Position numbers and translations under genes: made by a program. DNA of 64,000 nucleotides from a virus: positions 1-64,000 of IMG/VR virus record IMGVR_UViG_3300005613_000002; one strand, 5' to 3'. The stretch's first letter is position 1. Each line of letters starts with the position of its first letter. Below the pieces are notes generated by a model that worked only from the letters and a program-made list of their open reading frames with translations, did no database searches and had not been told where the DNA came from. Below, piece after piece: positions 50,442 to 59,534 of the stretch.

Positions 50442-51857
50442 TTAAACATTTAAAATCCCATCGTTAACGACTGTAAATGAGAGGGTTTCTTTATTTTCAT
50501 AATAGTCACCATTTTTTAATCTAATCTGTAATTTATAGTCTTGTGGTATTAACCACGAAGTATCAAGATTAAAATAATAACCACTATTTGTTCTGTTAAC
50601 TTGTGTAAATGGAATGATATCTACCTCATATTTACTACCAACTGTCATAAACAATCGATATTCAATATCTAAAGGTAAAAAAATATTTTGATTTGGATAT
50701 AATTCTTTAATAGTTAATTTTATCTTTCTTATTCCACCATTTCTAATTTTTTCTCTTTCTCCAATCCCCCAAAAATAAAAATAATAATTATCCATTACAA
50801 TTTGATTAGATTGGTCGAATGTTAAATATTTATCTTGTGAAATTAAATAAAATTCACCATCATGTGTTGTTTCTCTATTATTGTTAGTAATTGACCATTC
50901 ATCTCTAAATATTACTGCATCTGGATATGAATCAGAATCAACATTAATAGTAACTTTATAAACACCTTTTTGAACATTAACAATTGAATCACCAGTTATT
51001 GTTGTTAACAAATTATCTTCATTATCATAAATCTTCACACTATTAACTGTAACATTTTGTTTAATACCACCAGAATTAACATATAAATATAAATCATTAT
51101 CTTTATCTAAATAAAAATAATTTCTATCATCAACAATTGTATCATCAATTGTTGTTTCCAAATATGGTTCATATGCAGTATTAGTTTCTTTCGCATGGAA
51201 TCCAACAGCTTGTCTAAATTCAGTTTCTATTTCTTCATAAGCATCAGGAAATTTAATTCCAACACCATATGAAGTTCCAGTAAATATTGTTGTTCCAGTA
51301 TATCCAGTACCAAATAATCTTTGATTAACATAATCAGTTATATCAATATCAATATTCTCATTTCCCTTTTCAAATCTTTCAGTCCCTAAAATTTTAGTAA
51401 CTCCTGAACTATATAAACCATCAACATCCCAAGAAACACCAGTTTTTCCTGAATACCAGTTCGGTACTTGTTCTTCTAATCCAGTTGTTAAATAATCATC
51501 ATAAACAAAATCATAACCACTACCTTCATCCCAATCTTGATTGACATTAAATAACTCTAAATCAAAACTTGATGCCCTTTCAATAGTATCTGAATATGAT
51601 TTTTGACCAATATATTGAGAAGCATAGCTAATTGTATTTGTTAAGTGTAAAACATGTTTTTCAATATTATTTGGATTAATTAATCCTTGTATAATTCTTT
51701 CCCTAAGATTATCGAAATCAATATCTAAGATAAATCTACTAACCTGCTCATTTAGTGTACCGTATGATATCTCAGTAACTGGATTCTGAGAATTGTTCGT
51801 GATATTATTTTCTATCAGCGTAGCATTTTTTGAAAAATATGACCTAAATATTGACAT
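50442..51857 (-). CDS. Virion structural protein
   Basis: 471 residues. The N-terminus (MSIFRSYFSKNATLIENNIT, then SYGTLNEQVSRFILDIDFD) and the middle (NIDIDITDYVNQRLFG, then EPYLETTIDDTI) suit neck, tail or fibre-attachment proteins of large phages of Bacteroidota. The C-terminal 250 residues are repeated beta-sandwich-like segments. No enzyme motif. It has a late motif 13 bases upstream and is the only gene between two promoter/terminator borders. Exact location in the particle unknown. Confidence 0.65.
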   Translation of the reverse strand: MSIFRSYFSKNATLIENNITNNSQNPVTEISYGTLNEQVSRFILDIDFDNLRERIIQGLINPNNIEKHVLHLTNTISYASQYIGQKSYSDTIERASSFDLELFNVNQDWDEGSGYDFVYDDYLTTGLEEQVPNWYSGKTGVSWDVDGLYSSGVTKILGTERFEKGNENIDIDITDYVNQRLFGTGYTGTTIFTGTSYGVGIKFPDAYEEIETEFRQAVGFHAKETNTAYEPYLETTIDDTIVDDRNYFYLDKDNDLYLYVNSGGIKQNVTVNSVKIYDNEDNLLTTITGDSIVNVQKGVYKVTINVDSDSYPDAVIFRDEWSITNNNRETTHDGEFYLISQDKYLTFDQSNQIVMDNYYFYFWGIGEREKIRNGGIRKIKLTIKELYPNQNIFLPLDIEYRLFMTVGSKYEVDIIPFTQVNRTNSGYYFNLDTSWLIPQDYKLQIRLKNGDYYENKETLSFTVVNDGILNV

Positions 51858-51869
51858 CTTCTTTTTTCA

Positions 51870-51878
51870 TATAAATAC
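51870..51878 (-). promoter_or_regulatory. Late-promoter-like motif GTATTTATA
   Basis: An exact copy 13 bases before the 51857 start and just downstream of a terminator. Confidence 0.55.
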
Positions 51879-51884
51879 GATAAA

Positions 51885-51915
51885 ACAAAAAAGACTACAC
51901 TTGGTAGTCTTTTTA
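51885..51915 (-). terminator. Intrinsic terminator
   Basis: Minus strand AAAGACTAC / GTAGTCTTT hairpin followed by six T residues, 22 bases after the stop at 51934. Confidence 0.9.
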
Positions 51916-51933
51916 ATATGATATTTTTAGATT

Positions 51934-53892
51934 TTATTTAATATTATTTTTAATTAAAATTTGAACTGCTTCTTTTTTTGACATACCATCATTAAAACCT
52001 CTATTATTTAATACCTGTCTTGCAGTCTTTATTTCTTCTTCATTAATTAATGGTTTATCATCATTTTTTTCTTCGGTTAATTTTCTCATAAAACCTAAAC
52101 TTCTAGTATCAGTTTCTTTTGTACCTCCTTGACCCCTAAGAGTGACACCACCTTTTACTTTCCCATCAACAGAAAATTCATTTCCGTTAGCATCTTCATA
52201 TCTATCACCAACATTACCTTGATATTCCTCATAATTATCATCTTCATCTATTGCTTTATTAACACCCTTTTCATCAGTATTTAATTTAGATAAATCATCT
52301 TCAGTTCCATCATTATCTAATATATCACTCAATGGATGGTCATCACCTACGTTTTTTGGTGAATATCCAAGTAAAACATCTTCCATTTCTTCTTGTGATT
52401 TATCTGAATCATTACTAATTTCATTTTTATCAGGTTCATCACATTGACCACTTTCCATTTTATCTAACTTAGTATAATAATCTGGAATTTCAGTTAAATG
52501 GTCAATTGCTATCTCCATTGCAATCAATGGGTCATCAGTATGTTCTAATTCTACAGCTAGACCCCTAATTATTTGTCCTGTATCAAATTCTTTAGCAGAT
52601 TTATTATCACCCAAACCACCACTTAATTCATCACCAGTTTCTTCTTTCTCTTTTTCAATTTGATTAACTTCTGGCTCACTAATTTGAACTTCTAGCTCAT
52701 TTTCAGTATCTTTTTGAGCTACATCATCATCTTCACTGATATTAACACTAGTTTGTGTTTTTTTCTTTAGTGTTGGATATTTTGTTTTTGATTTAAATTT
52801 TTGTCCGATTGGGTCAGGGTAATCACTTTTTTGTCCAGTTTCATTTAATCCTGTACCACCCTCATTTCCTGTCGCTAAAAAATTCTCGTATATTTTAATT
52901 GATTCTTCTTTAATTTTTTTTAGAAATTCTTCATGAGTAAAATTTTTACTAGTCATACCATATTTACTCAATTCATCATTAATATTATGAATTGCTGTTT
53001 TTATCACATATTGTTTTTGTTCTTTAGTTAAATTACTCATATGTTTTCTAGCACTATAACCAATAATATTATTATCATCTTGAGTAGCTACATTATCTAA
53101 ATTTTCATTAGTTGACGATATTCTTTTAATTTCATCATTTATTTCAGAAGTTGTTAAAGAACCATGTGGTCTACCTTTTTTTCTGGTTAAATTATCAATT
53201 GCATTATTTATAATTGCTCTCTTATTCTCAGGTAAACTATCAACTGGTGAATTATTGTTTTCATCAACATATTTATTTAATTCAGGTGCTTGTACTCTAA
53301 CATCAGGATTTGTTGGTTTTTCATCAGCATATGCTTTACCAGTTTGTAATCTATCTGAACCACCACCAAATGGATATGAATCAATCTTTTTTACAGCATT
53401 CACATATTCTTCATCAATTTCTGGTTCTTTTTCATCATAATCAATATAATCATCAATTATATCAAATAACTGACTACCATATTTAGCATTAAAATCTTTC
53501 AAATCATTTTCTTCCATATCAACAGATTCACCACTAGCAATATCATCAAAACTAAAACTAGTTAATATTACATCATTAACATTATATACACCATCTTGAT
53601 CTCCCTCTGTAGCATTTGATTTAAATGTAAATGTTATATTATTACCATTATTATCTAAACATAATAATTCTACAAATGTATCATCATCATTTGTTTGTGT
53701 ATTACTTTGTTTAACCTTTATTTTTTTTGATAACAATCCATTAAATGCAAAATCTAAAACGCTTTTAGAATTTAAATTATTAGTAGTGTTACCCATGAAT
53801 TCATTAACACTTATTTTATTAACTCTTTCCATCATTTCGAAAAGACGTTCTTTACCATTATTATTTTTTTTATGTGTTTTCATTTTATTCAA
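51934..53892 (-). CDS. Acidic virion-type protein with KERLFxMMxRVNK tag
   Basis: 652 residues, very acidic and Asn-rich. Residues about 14-27, KERLFEMMERVNKI, are nearly identical to the N-terminus of the metallopeptidase-like gene just upstream. This looks like a shared targeting or pro-peptide. Later segments include RKKGRPHGSLTTSEI (about 235-249, AT-hook-like), a long Glu/Asp linker and a C-terminal SAP-like helix pair (ARQVLNNRGFNDGMSKKEAV). A packaged internal head protein is a reasonable guess. Confidence 0.6.
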   Translation of the reverse strand: MNKMKTHKKNNNGKERLFEMMERVNKISVNEFMGNTTNNLNSKSVLDFAFNGLLSKKIKVKQSNTQTNDDDTFVELLCLDNNGNNITFTFKSNATEGDQDGVYNVNDVILTSFSFDDIASGESVDMEENDLKDFNAKYGSQLFDIIDDYIDYDEKEPEIDEEYVNAVKKIDSYPFGGGSDRLQTGKAYADEKPTNPDVRVQAPELNKYVDENNNSPVDSLPENKRAIINNAIDNLTRKKGRPHGSLTTSEINDEIKRISSTNENLDNVATQDDNNIIGYSARKHMSNLTKEQKQYVIKTAIHNINDELSKYGMTSKNFTHEEFLKKIKEESIKIYENFLATGNEGGTGLNETGQKSDYPDPIGQKFKSKTKYPTLKKKTQTSVNISEDDDVAQKDTENELEVQISEPEVNQIEKEKEETGDELSGGLGDNKSAKEFDTGQIIRGLAVELEHTDDPLIAMEIAIDHLTEIPDYYTKLDKMESGQCDEPDKNEISNDSDKSQEEMEDVLLGYSPKNVGDDHPLSDILDNDGTEDDLSKLNTDEKGVNKAIDEDDNYEEYQGNVGDRYEDANGNEFSVDGKVKGGVTLRGQGGTKETDTRSLGFMRKLTEEKNDDKPLINEEEIKTARQVLNNRGFNDGMSKKEAVQILIKNNIK

Positions 53893-54331
53893 ATATTATA
53901 GGATTATTTTTACCAAAATCTCTCATTAATACTCCTGCAAGAGCATTTGCTTCATTTTCTTCATCACTACCCGTTTCTCCTGAATTCGGATTTAATTTAC
54001 CTTCTTTATCTTGTTTATTGTGAATGAATTCATGTGCAATTGTTCTTAAAATATCAGCTAAGTTTCTATTTATTGCAATAACAATAATTTTATTATCTTC
54101 AACCTGATATTGCCCAAACGATTTCATTTCTTGAGCTAATTTTTTATCATAGGAAAGTTCAACGCTTGGAAAATCACCATTTAATTCGAGTCTATCATTA
54201 AGAAATTTAACAAATTCAGTAACAATTTCATCTCTTTTTTCAGTTGATAATACTTCTTCGTTTAATTTATTAACTCTTTTCATCATTTGAAAGAGTCTTT
54301 CCTTAGAACCATGTGAATGATTGATTTTCAT
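53885..54331 (-). CDS. Zinc metallopeptidase-like protein with N-terminal tag
   Basis: 148 residues. HEFIH (in LRTIAHEFIHNKQDKEG) is an HExxH zinc motif, and the later DEENEANALAG supplies the third-ligand region as in IrrE/ImmA-type peptidases. Residues 10-24 read KERLFQMMKRVNKLN, the tag shared with the 652-residue protein. Overlaps that gene's start by 8 bases. It may be delivered with the DNA to cut a host repressor, or act in head maturation; both are inferences. Confidence 0.68.
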   Translation of the reverse strand: MKINHSHGSKERLFQMMKRVNKLNEEVLSTEKRDEIVTEFVKFLNDRLELNGDFPSVELSYDKKLAQEMKSFGQYQVEDNKIIVIAINRNLADILRTIAHEFIHNKQDKEGKLNPNSGETGSDEENEANALAGVLMRDFGKNNPIIFE

Positions 54332-54333
54332 TA

Positions 54334-55041
54334 TTAAACATCATTAAAACTATTCTGTACATCACCTTTTGATTTTAATGGTAATTCATCAAAATCAGCA
54401 ATATATGTACCATCAGGTAATTCTCTAATTCCTTTACTTGCTTCTTTTTCACGTTGTTCATTAAACCAATTCCCAGACCAAAAATCATTCAAATTATAAT
54501 AATATGGATGTGAAACATTTTTCTTATCTACAAGTTTTTCAGTGTTTGTTGGTTCACGAACTTCTTCCACTTCAGCACTTAAATTAGTTAATTTACTATC
54601 TAATGCTGTTGTCATACTATTAAGACTTTCTAATTGGTCACTAATGCCCTTCATTGCCTCAATATTATGTTTAATTATTTCGTTTTGAATATCATCAACT
54701 TCTTCTGCTGGTTCAGCGTCTGGTATTGCTTCAACTGGTGGTTCTTCACCTGTTGATTGTTCTTCACTACCTTGGTCAAATTCAGGAACAGGAGGTTCAG
54801 CACCAATTGGTTTATCAGTACCTATAGGTTGGTCATTAGATGGTTCAGGGGGTTGTTTTCCACCATCTGGTTTAGGTGCATCTTCTTGGTCACCAACTTC
54901 AGTTAATGGTACATCATCAAATTCATCACCATCTTCAACTAATGGTTGATATTTAGGTGATTCATTAATTTTATAATCATAATTATATTTAATCTTTCTA
55001 AGATGTTCTTCGAAAAGATTTGATTTTTTTTCAGCTTCCAT
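54334..55041 (-). CDS. Acidic Pro/Glu-rich virion-type protein
   Basis: 235 residues. A short helical N-terminus (MEAEKKSNLFEEHLRKIKYN) ends at KINE before S (about 27), a prohead-protease-like site. Residues 35-115 are Pro/Glu/Asp-rich and disordered. A coiled coil follows (about 118-160), then a C-terminal domain with HPYYYNLNDFWSGNWFNEQR. Probably a head-associated or scaffold-like protein. Gap of two bases to the metallopeptidase-like gene. Confidence 0.6.
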   Translation of the reverse strand: MEAEKKSNLFEEHLRKIKYNYDYKINESPKYQPLVEDGDEFDDVPLTEVGDQEDAPKPDGGKQPPEPSNDQPIGTDKPIGAEPPVPEFDQGSEEQSTGEEPPVEAIPDAEPAEEVDDIQNEIIKHNIEAMKGISDQLESLNSMTTALDSKLTNLSAEVEEVREPTNTEKLVDKKNVSHPYYYNLNDFWSGNWFNEQREKEASKGIRELPDGTYIADFDELPLKSKGDVQNSFNDV

Positions 55042-55051
55042 TTAGTGAATA

Positions 55052-55228
55052 TTAATAATGTTCTCTTAATAATTGTTTACCGTTTTTTGTAACGTAAATT
55101 TTATCAACACGCTCAATTAATCCTTCTCTTTCGTCAAGAATTACTTTTTTTGGATTAACTGTTTCTGTTTTTTTACCTTCAGGAACACCAATAAAATCAC
55201 TAAGTGCTTTATCTACATTTTTTTCCAT
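55052..55228 (-). CDS. Small hypothetical protein, 58 residues
   Basis: ATG at 55228 to TAA at 55052. The product runs from MEKNVDKALSDFIGVPEGK to VTKNGKQLLREHY, charged and compact with no Cys and no membrane segment. It lies 10 bases upstream of the 235-residue gene and has a late motif 18 bases before its start, good evidence that it is a real gene heading the 51.9-55.2 kb unit. The C-terminal YVTKNGKQLLRE resembles a small winged-helix tail. Confidence 0.65.
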   Translation of the reverse strand: MEKNVDKALSDFIGVPEGKKTETVNPKKVILDEREGLIERVDKIYVTKNGKQLLREHY

Positions 55229-55245
55229 AGTACTTATTATTTTAA

Positions 55246-55254
55246 TATAAATAC
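55246..55254 (-). promoter_or_regulatory. Late-promoter-like motif GTATTTATA
   Basis: An exact copy 18 bases before the 58-residue gene. It is the rightmost copy; none was seen in the glycan cluster to the right. Confidence 0.55.
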
Positions 55255-55264
55255 TATGTTATAA

Positions 55265-55945
55265 TCATTTTGTCAAAAATGTGATTATATATCTTTTAAG
55301 TTGTTGGAATTTTGGAAGTTTTTTGTAGTAATTTTGATATGTTTCACCTTCCAAATCATCATATATATCTGTGGTTCTTTCACCGATTCTAGTTAATATT
55401 TCATCAATATTAAACTTAAAAAATTCATACATTTTAAGATTAATACCAGATATTTGATTCCCCTCTTTAAGGTCAATACTAGATGTTTGACCACCTTTTT
55501 CATGTTTTGATAAAATATAAAGCATTTCATTTTTATAATTATATATTGTATCAATTTTTTTAGGGAGAACATCCATAAGGTCTTCAATATATCCTAACTG
55601 AAAAAAAACTGGGTCTAAATTAACGTATGTATATTTTGGAGTAAAATAAAATTGAGGTATGAATTTAGTAAAATTATCTATCCCTTTAACATGTGATGAT
55701 CTATTTTCATCATAACTAAACTCCCAATATAACTCATTACCTACAATTTTGTTGTGTAATATGTTTGCATTTTGAATAATATCATTATCAGGATTACATT
55801 TTTTCATAAACAACCATCCAACATACAAAGTTGGTAGTGTTTTATCGATTTTATCATATTCAATTGGCTCATTATAGTAATTAATATAATCAACTTTAGT
55901 ATGATTAACTAAATCCTTTTCGTAAATAATATTAGCTATTTTCAT
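55265..55945 (-). CDS. Hypothetical protein
   Basis: 226 residues, starting MKIANIIYEKDLVNHTKVDY and ending in TGA, a stop rarely used in this window. Contains TLPTLYVGWLFMKKCNP and a Tyr/Phe-rich centre (FIPQFYFTPKYTYVNLDPVF). No membrane segment or known motif. It stands between the virion genes and the glycan cluster. Similar proteins of unknown function occur in large phages as far as I recall, but I cannot name the family. Confidence 0.55.
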   Translation of the reverse strand: MKIANIIYEKDLVNHTKVDYINYYNEPIEYDKIDKTLPTLYVGWLFMKKCNPDNDIIQNANILHNKIVGNELYWEFSYDENRSSHVKGIDNFTKFIPQFYFTPKYTYVNLDPVFFQLGYIEDLMDVLPKKIDTIYNYKNEMLYILSKHEKGGQTSSIDLKEGNQISGINLKMYEFFKFNIDEILTRIGERTTDIYDDLEGETYQNYYKKLPKFQQLKRYIITFLTK

Positions 55946-56001
55946 ATTTTTCGATATATGGGTGACAAGATAATTATTTTTTAGTTAAAATACAAGGTTT
56001 A

Positions 56002-56604
56002 TTATTTTGTTTCAAACTTATAACCATATTTATCAATTATTAGTTTATCTCTTTCCATAATAATTTCAATTGTTTTATCGTTATGATATTCACTATAATG
56101 TGAATGTTGTGAAGTATTTATCTTTTTAGTGTTATATAAAATTTCCTTTTGTTCTTCATTTAATGGAAAATTATTTTCATCAAAACATTTAATTAAATCT
56201 TCTTCTAAATTTTCAAATCTACATATAAAATCAGGATATATATTAAAGACTTTATTATGTCGAAAAGTATAGACACCAATATTGTCTCTATTACAAATAT
56301 TCATATTTATATCATGTAACATTCCCTTTTGTTCATACAATAATTCCATAAATTCTGGGAATGTTTTATTTTTTGAAAATTTACCATGAACATTAACACC
56401 AAATATATACCATGAAACATACCAATCAAACGGATTTCTTATTGTTCCGAAAATAAATTTATTTTTCGGTCTAACATTTAATCCTAAATGCTTTTGATGT
56501 GGATTCCACTTTGTTTTTGAAATATTATCATCTAAATATGTGCTAACAAACGTACCAGCACATTTTTGTAAATGAACATATATGAATTTTGGATGTCTAA
56601 CCAT
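56002..56604 (-). CDS. Sulfotransferase family protein
   Basis: 200 residues. The 5'-phosphosulfate loop is FIYVHLQKCAGTFVSTYL (about 8-25) and the 3'-phosphate binding segment is FGTIRNPFDWYVSWYI (about 52-67). This matches the sulfotransferase_2 type, which transfers sulfate from PAPS to carbohydrates. It is the last gene of the glycan cluster, next to the UDP-GlcNAc 2-epimerase. The acceptor could be a phage-encoded glycan on virion or cell surface. Confidence 0.8.
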   Translation of the reverse strand: MVRHPKFIYVHLQKCAGTFVSTYLDDNISKTKWNPHQKHLGLNVRPKNKFIFGTIRNPFDWYVSWYIFGVNVHGKFSKNKTFPEFMELLYEQKGMLHDINMNICNRDNIGVYTFRHNKVFNIYPDFICRFENLEEDLIKCFDENNFPLNEEQKEILYNTKKINTSQHSHYSEYHNDKTIEIIMERDKLIIDKYGYKFETK

Positions 56605-56607
56605 AAT

Positions 56608-57606
56608 TTATTTTTCTCTTAATATTTTACAAATTCTTTCAGCACTATGTCCATCACCAAATGGACTGTTATAATTAATCTCATAATCATTAATATGAGT
56701 TTGAAAAGTATCAAACAAATCTTCAGGTTTATCTATCATAAATGTACTTTGTCCTATCGCTTCTGGTCTTTCAGTTACTTTTCGACATGTTAAACATTTT
56801 TTATTAAAAAATGAACATTCTTCTTGAATCCCACCACTATCTGTAATAACTAATCTTGTTTTAACTAATAGTTTTAATAATTTATCATGTGACATTGGTT
56901 CAACCACTTTCACATATTTAAACATTTCTTTATATTTTTGTACATTAGGATTTGGATGTAATGGTAGGATGAATTCATAAGCAATATAATGTTCAGCTAT
57001 TTTTTCTAATTCCTTAAACCATTTTTCCATTTCAACATGATTTTCACGTCTATGCATTGTGATTAATATTTTATTCTTATATTCACAATCTTTTTTATAT
57101 GGTAATAAATTATCAAGAACTGTGTTACCAACATCATATTTTAATCCACCAATTCTTTCGTTATTTAAAACTTTTACTGCATTAAATGTTGGACATAGAT
57201 GAATATCAGTGATTTGTGATACTAATCTACGATTTTGTTCCTCTGGATATGGATTTGAGTTATCATATGTTCTTAAACCTGCTTCAAGATGAATTACTTT
57301 TATTCTATGATGAAATGCTGATAATGCGACAGCTAGTACTGATGTTGTATCACCCTGAACTAAAACATAATCAATGTCTTCTAAAATATTAGAAAATATT
57401 GACATTATAGATTTTACTATATTATCTAACCTATTATTATTATCATCAATAATATCGATATGATAATCTGCTTTCTTTTCTTTTAATAAATCTTTATGTT
57501 GTCCAGTAAATAGTGTAATATATTTAATATTATTTGAATCAAACTCATGCATTATTGATTTCAGTTTAATATATTCTGGTCTTGTTCCGTATGCTATTAA
57601 TATCAT
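56608..57606 (-). CDS. wecB: UDP-N-acetylglucosamine 2-epimerase, WecB-like
   Basis: 332 residues. The non-hydrolysing epimerase signature is clear: AYGTRPEYIKLKSIM, TLFTGQH, VLVQGDTTSVLAVALSAFH, VIHLEAGLRTYDNSNPYPEE, then ITDSGGIQEECSFF. It converts UDP-GlcNAc to UDP-ManNAc in the cytoplasm. No UDP-ManNAc dehydrogenase is seen nearby, so the product probably feeds a transferase of this cluster. Slightly shorter than typical (370). Confidence 0.9.
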   Translation of the reverse strand: MILIAYGTRPEYIKLKSIMHEFDSNNIKYITLFTGQHKDLLKEKKADYHIDIIDDNNNRLDNIVKSIMSIFSNILEDIDYVLVQGDTTSVLAVALSAFHHRIKVIHLEAGLRTYDNSNPYPEEQNRRLVSQITDIHLCPTFNAVKVLNNERIGGLKYDVGNTVLDNLLPYKKDCEYKNKILITMHRRENHVEMEKWFKELEKIAEHYIAYEFILPLHPNPNVQKYKEMFKYVKVVEPMSHDKLLKLLVKTRLVITDSGGIQEECSFFNKKCLTCRKVTERPEAIGQSTFMIDKPEDLFDTFQTHINDYEINYNSPFGDGHSAERICKILREK

Positions 57607-58178
57607 AATTTGATTTTTAATTCTTTTATTTGATTATATAAATCACCCAAGTCAATTTCTGATTTATTATTTAAATTATATTTTTTATCTGTTGTTCCAC
57701 AACCACCACTTCTATTCATTATCAAGTCAGTTGTTATAATTTCATTAGATAATTTATCAATATTAAATTTTTTGGAAACCAAATCGATAAACTTTTCTTC
57801 ATTACCTAATATGTCTTCATGAAAAACAATTATTACTTTTGATTCAAATTTATTAAAAAATTTAATATAATCAGCAATACCTCTTAAATAAATATCTATT
57901 ATTTCATTTTCTGAAAATCTTCTCCATTTTTTAAATGATGAAATAAAATTTCCACTTTCTTTTAAAACAATAATAAAATTTTCACCTAATTCTATATTTG
58001 GTTTACAATGTTTAGTTGCAATGAAACTGGTTTTAATGTATGAATCTTCAACATTTTTTGGTTTTTGAACTTTAGAATGCATTGATTTATAATTATTATC
58101 TAAATTATTTTTAATTAAAAACTCAACATAATTTGTTCCAGTTCTAGGTAACCCATATATTTGTATCTTATTCATCAT
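57603..58178 (-). CDS. Sulfotransferase-like P-loop protein
   Basis: 191 residues. The N-terminal loop IQIYGLPRTGTNYVEFLI (about 5-22) is the phosphosulfate-binding pattern of sulfotransferases. A basic segment (KKWRRFSENEIIDIYL) and a C-terminal GGCGTTDKKY follow. The 3'-phosphate motif is less clear than in the neighbouring sulfotransferase. Overlaps the epimerase start by four bases and the methyltransferase end by 11. Confidence 0.68.
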   Translation of the reverse strand: MMNKIQIYGLPRTGTNYVEFLIKNNLDNNYKSMHSKVQKPKNVEDSYIKTSFIATKHCKPNIELGENFIIVLKESGNFISSFKKWRRFSENEIIDIYLRGIADYIKFFNKFESKVIIVFHEDILGNEEKFIDLVSKKFNIDKLSNEIITTDLIMNRSGGCGTTDKKYNLNNKSEIDLGDLYNQIKELKIKL

Positions 58179-58761
58179 TCAATTTCTTTAATATTAAATA
58201 AACAATATTTAAACCACTATATGTTTCATTCACTGCAACAGAATTACTTCCATTCAATATACTCTCAACACGAACACATTTTTCATTCACTAATTCTTCT
58301 ATTTCAGGAAGATTTACCCTTGGATAATCAAAAGTAAGAATTAAATAGCCATTAGTTTTTACCTGTTTAAATAAATTATTAATTGCTTTTTTTCTTTCTT
58401 CTTCTTTTGGTATATGTTCTATTGTTGACACATTTAAAACAAAATCAAAAGTGTTTTCAAATTCTTTATTTTCTGTTGTAATATCATAATAGAAAGTATC
58501 TCTAACCTTTGATTCAGAAATATCAGAATGAACACATTCACCAATTTCAGTTAACATATCTCTAAATATAACATGCACTCCTTCAAAACCCCAAGAACTA
58601 TTATGTATTTTTGGTTTTATCCCATTTTTATTTTCATTAATGAAATCATTCACATATCTATATTCATATGGTCTTGACCACATTTTAGGTCTCACAAACT
58701 TTTCATCATAGACATCATTATTTGATGCAAATCTAAAATCTATTACTTTAAAATTATTCAT
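58168..58761 (-). CDS. Class I SAM-dependent methyltransferase
   Basis: 197 residues from the chosen ATG (MNNFKVIDFRFASNN). A longer start at 58791 would add 10 residues and overlap the upstream gene by 19 bases, so I prefer 58761, which leaves an 11-base gap. The motifs are weak at motif I but FDFVLNVSTIEHIPKEEERK is the classical post-motif-II block, followed by NGYLILTFDYPR. Likely methylates a sugar or glycan in this cluster. Confidence 0.72.
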   Translation of the reverse strand: MNNFKVIDFRFASNNDVYDEKFVRPKMWSRPYEYRYVNDFINENKNGIKPKIHNSSWGFEGVHVIFRDMLTEIGECVHSDISESKVRDTFYYDITTENKEFENTFDFVLNVSTIEHIPKEEERKKAINNLFKQVKTNGYLILTFDYPRVNLPEIEELVNEKCVRVESILNGSNSVAVNETYSGLNIVYLILKKLNDE

Positions 58762-58772
58762 CTTTTTATATT

Positions 58773-59534
58773 TTATAATCCAATATGCCACAAAAATTTT
58801 TTATTTGTGTCAAATTTTATTTTTTCTTGCCAAACTCTTTGAGGTGGAAATGCTTCCCAATTATCAGCTATTGGTATTACTTCATCATTTAATGGAATTC
58901 TAACCTCATAACCCAAACCTAAATAACAATTAGTAAAAAGTGTTTCAGATTGACCAACTCCTGCATAATTTATTAAATTATTTCTTTCATCATATGGTAA
59001 TTTACCAAATTTCTTTTTCACTTTTTTCAATATTTCTTTAGTTGAAACACCAACACCACCTGAAACATGTTTTCTATTTAAATTATTCTCGAAATTTATA
59101 GATGTCAATGCTAAAAACCCTAATTTTTCATCAGAAAACTCATTAATTGCAATTTCGTAATATCTTGGGTATATTGTAATTAAATCATCTTCACAAAAAA
59201 ACCAAAAATCATAATCATTTTCAAAAAGATCAAAAGCATAGCTATATGCACCTAATGAACCACCTTTATTTTCTCTATTAAATACCATTATTTTTCCGCT
59301 TGGTATTTTTTTATTGTTAAGGGATTTAAGATATTCTTCACATTCATTAGTAATTTCATTTGATTGATTATTAATAATTATAACATCCATATTCTCAACA
59401 CCAGAATTCATTATTATATCATTATTAATATTTAACTTTAAAACAGAAAGTGTTTCATCAGCATTTGCTGGACTAGCTGAAGCAATCCCCCTTCTCGTCC
59501 CAAAATAAGTACAATAAATTTTACATGTTTTCAT
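58773..59534 (-). CDS. GT-A fold glycosyltransferase
   Basis: 253 residues. MDVIIINNQSNEITNECEEY, NRENKGGSLGAYSYAFDLF and DFWFFCEDDLITIYPRYYE are the nucleotide-sugar-binding and DxD-type segments of family-2-like transferases. The N-terminus starts MKTCKIYCTYFGTRRG. It probably adds a residue to the glycan built by neighbouring enzymes. Overlaps the acetyltransferase gene by 14 bases. Confidence 0.8.
   Translation of the reverse strand: MKTCKIYCTYFGTRRGIASASPANADETLSVLKLNINNDIIMNSGVENMDVIIINNQSNEITNECEEYLKSLNNKKIPSGKIMVFNRENKGGSLGAYSYAFDLFENDYDFWFFCEDDLITIYPRYYEIAINEFSDEKLGFLALTSINFENNLNRKHVSGGVGVSTKEILKKVKKKFGKLPYDERNNLINYAGVGQSETLFTNCYLGLGYEVRIPLNDEVIPIADNWEAFPPQRVWQEKIKFDTNKKFLWHIGL

Noticed and set aside
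55393-55587. Short minus-strand frame inside the 226-residue gene
   Set aside because: It overlaps the larger, better supported gene in another frame and has no start context.
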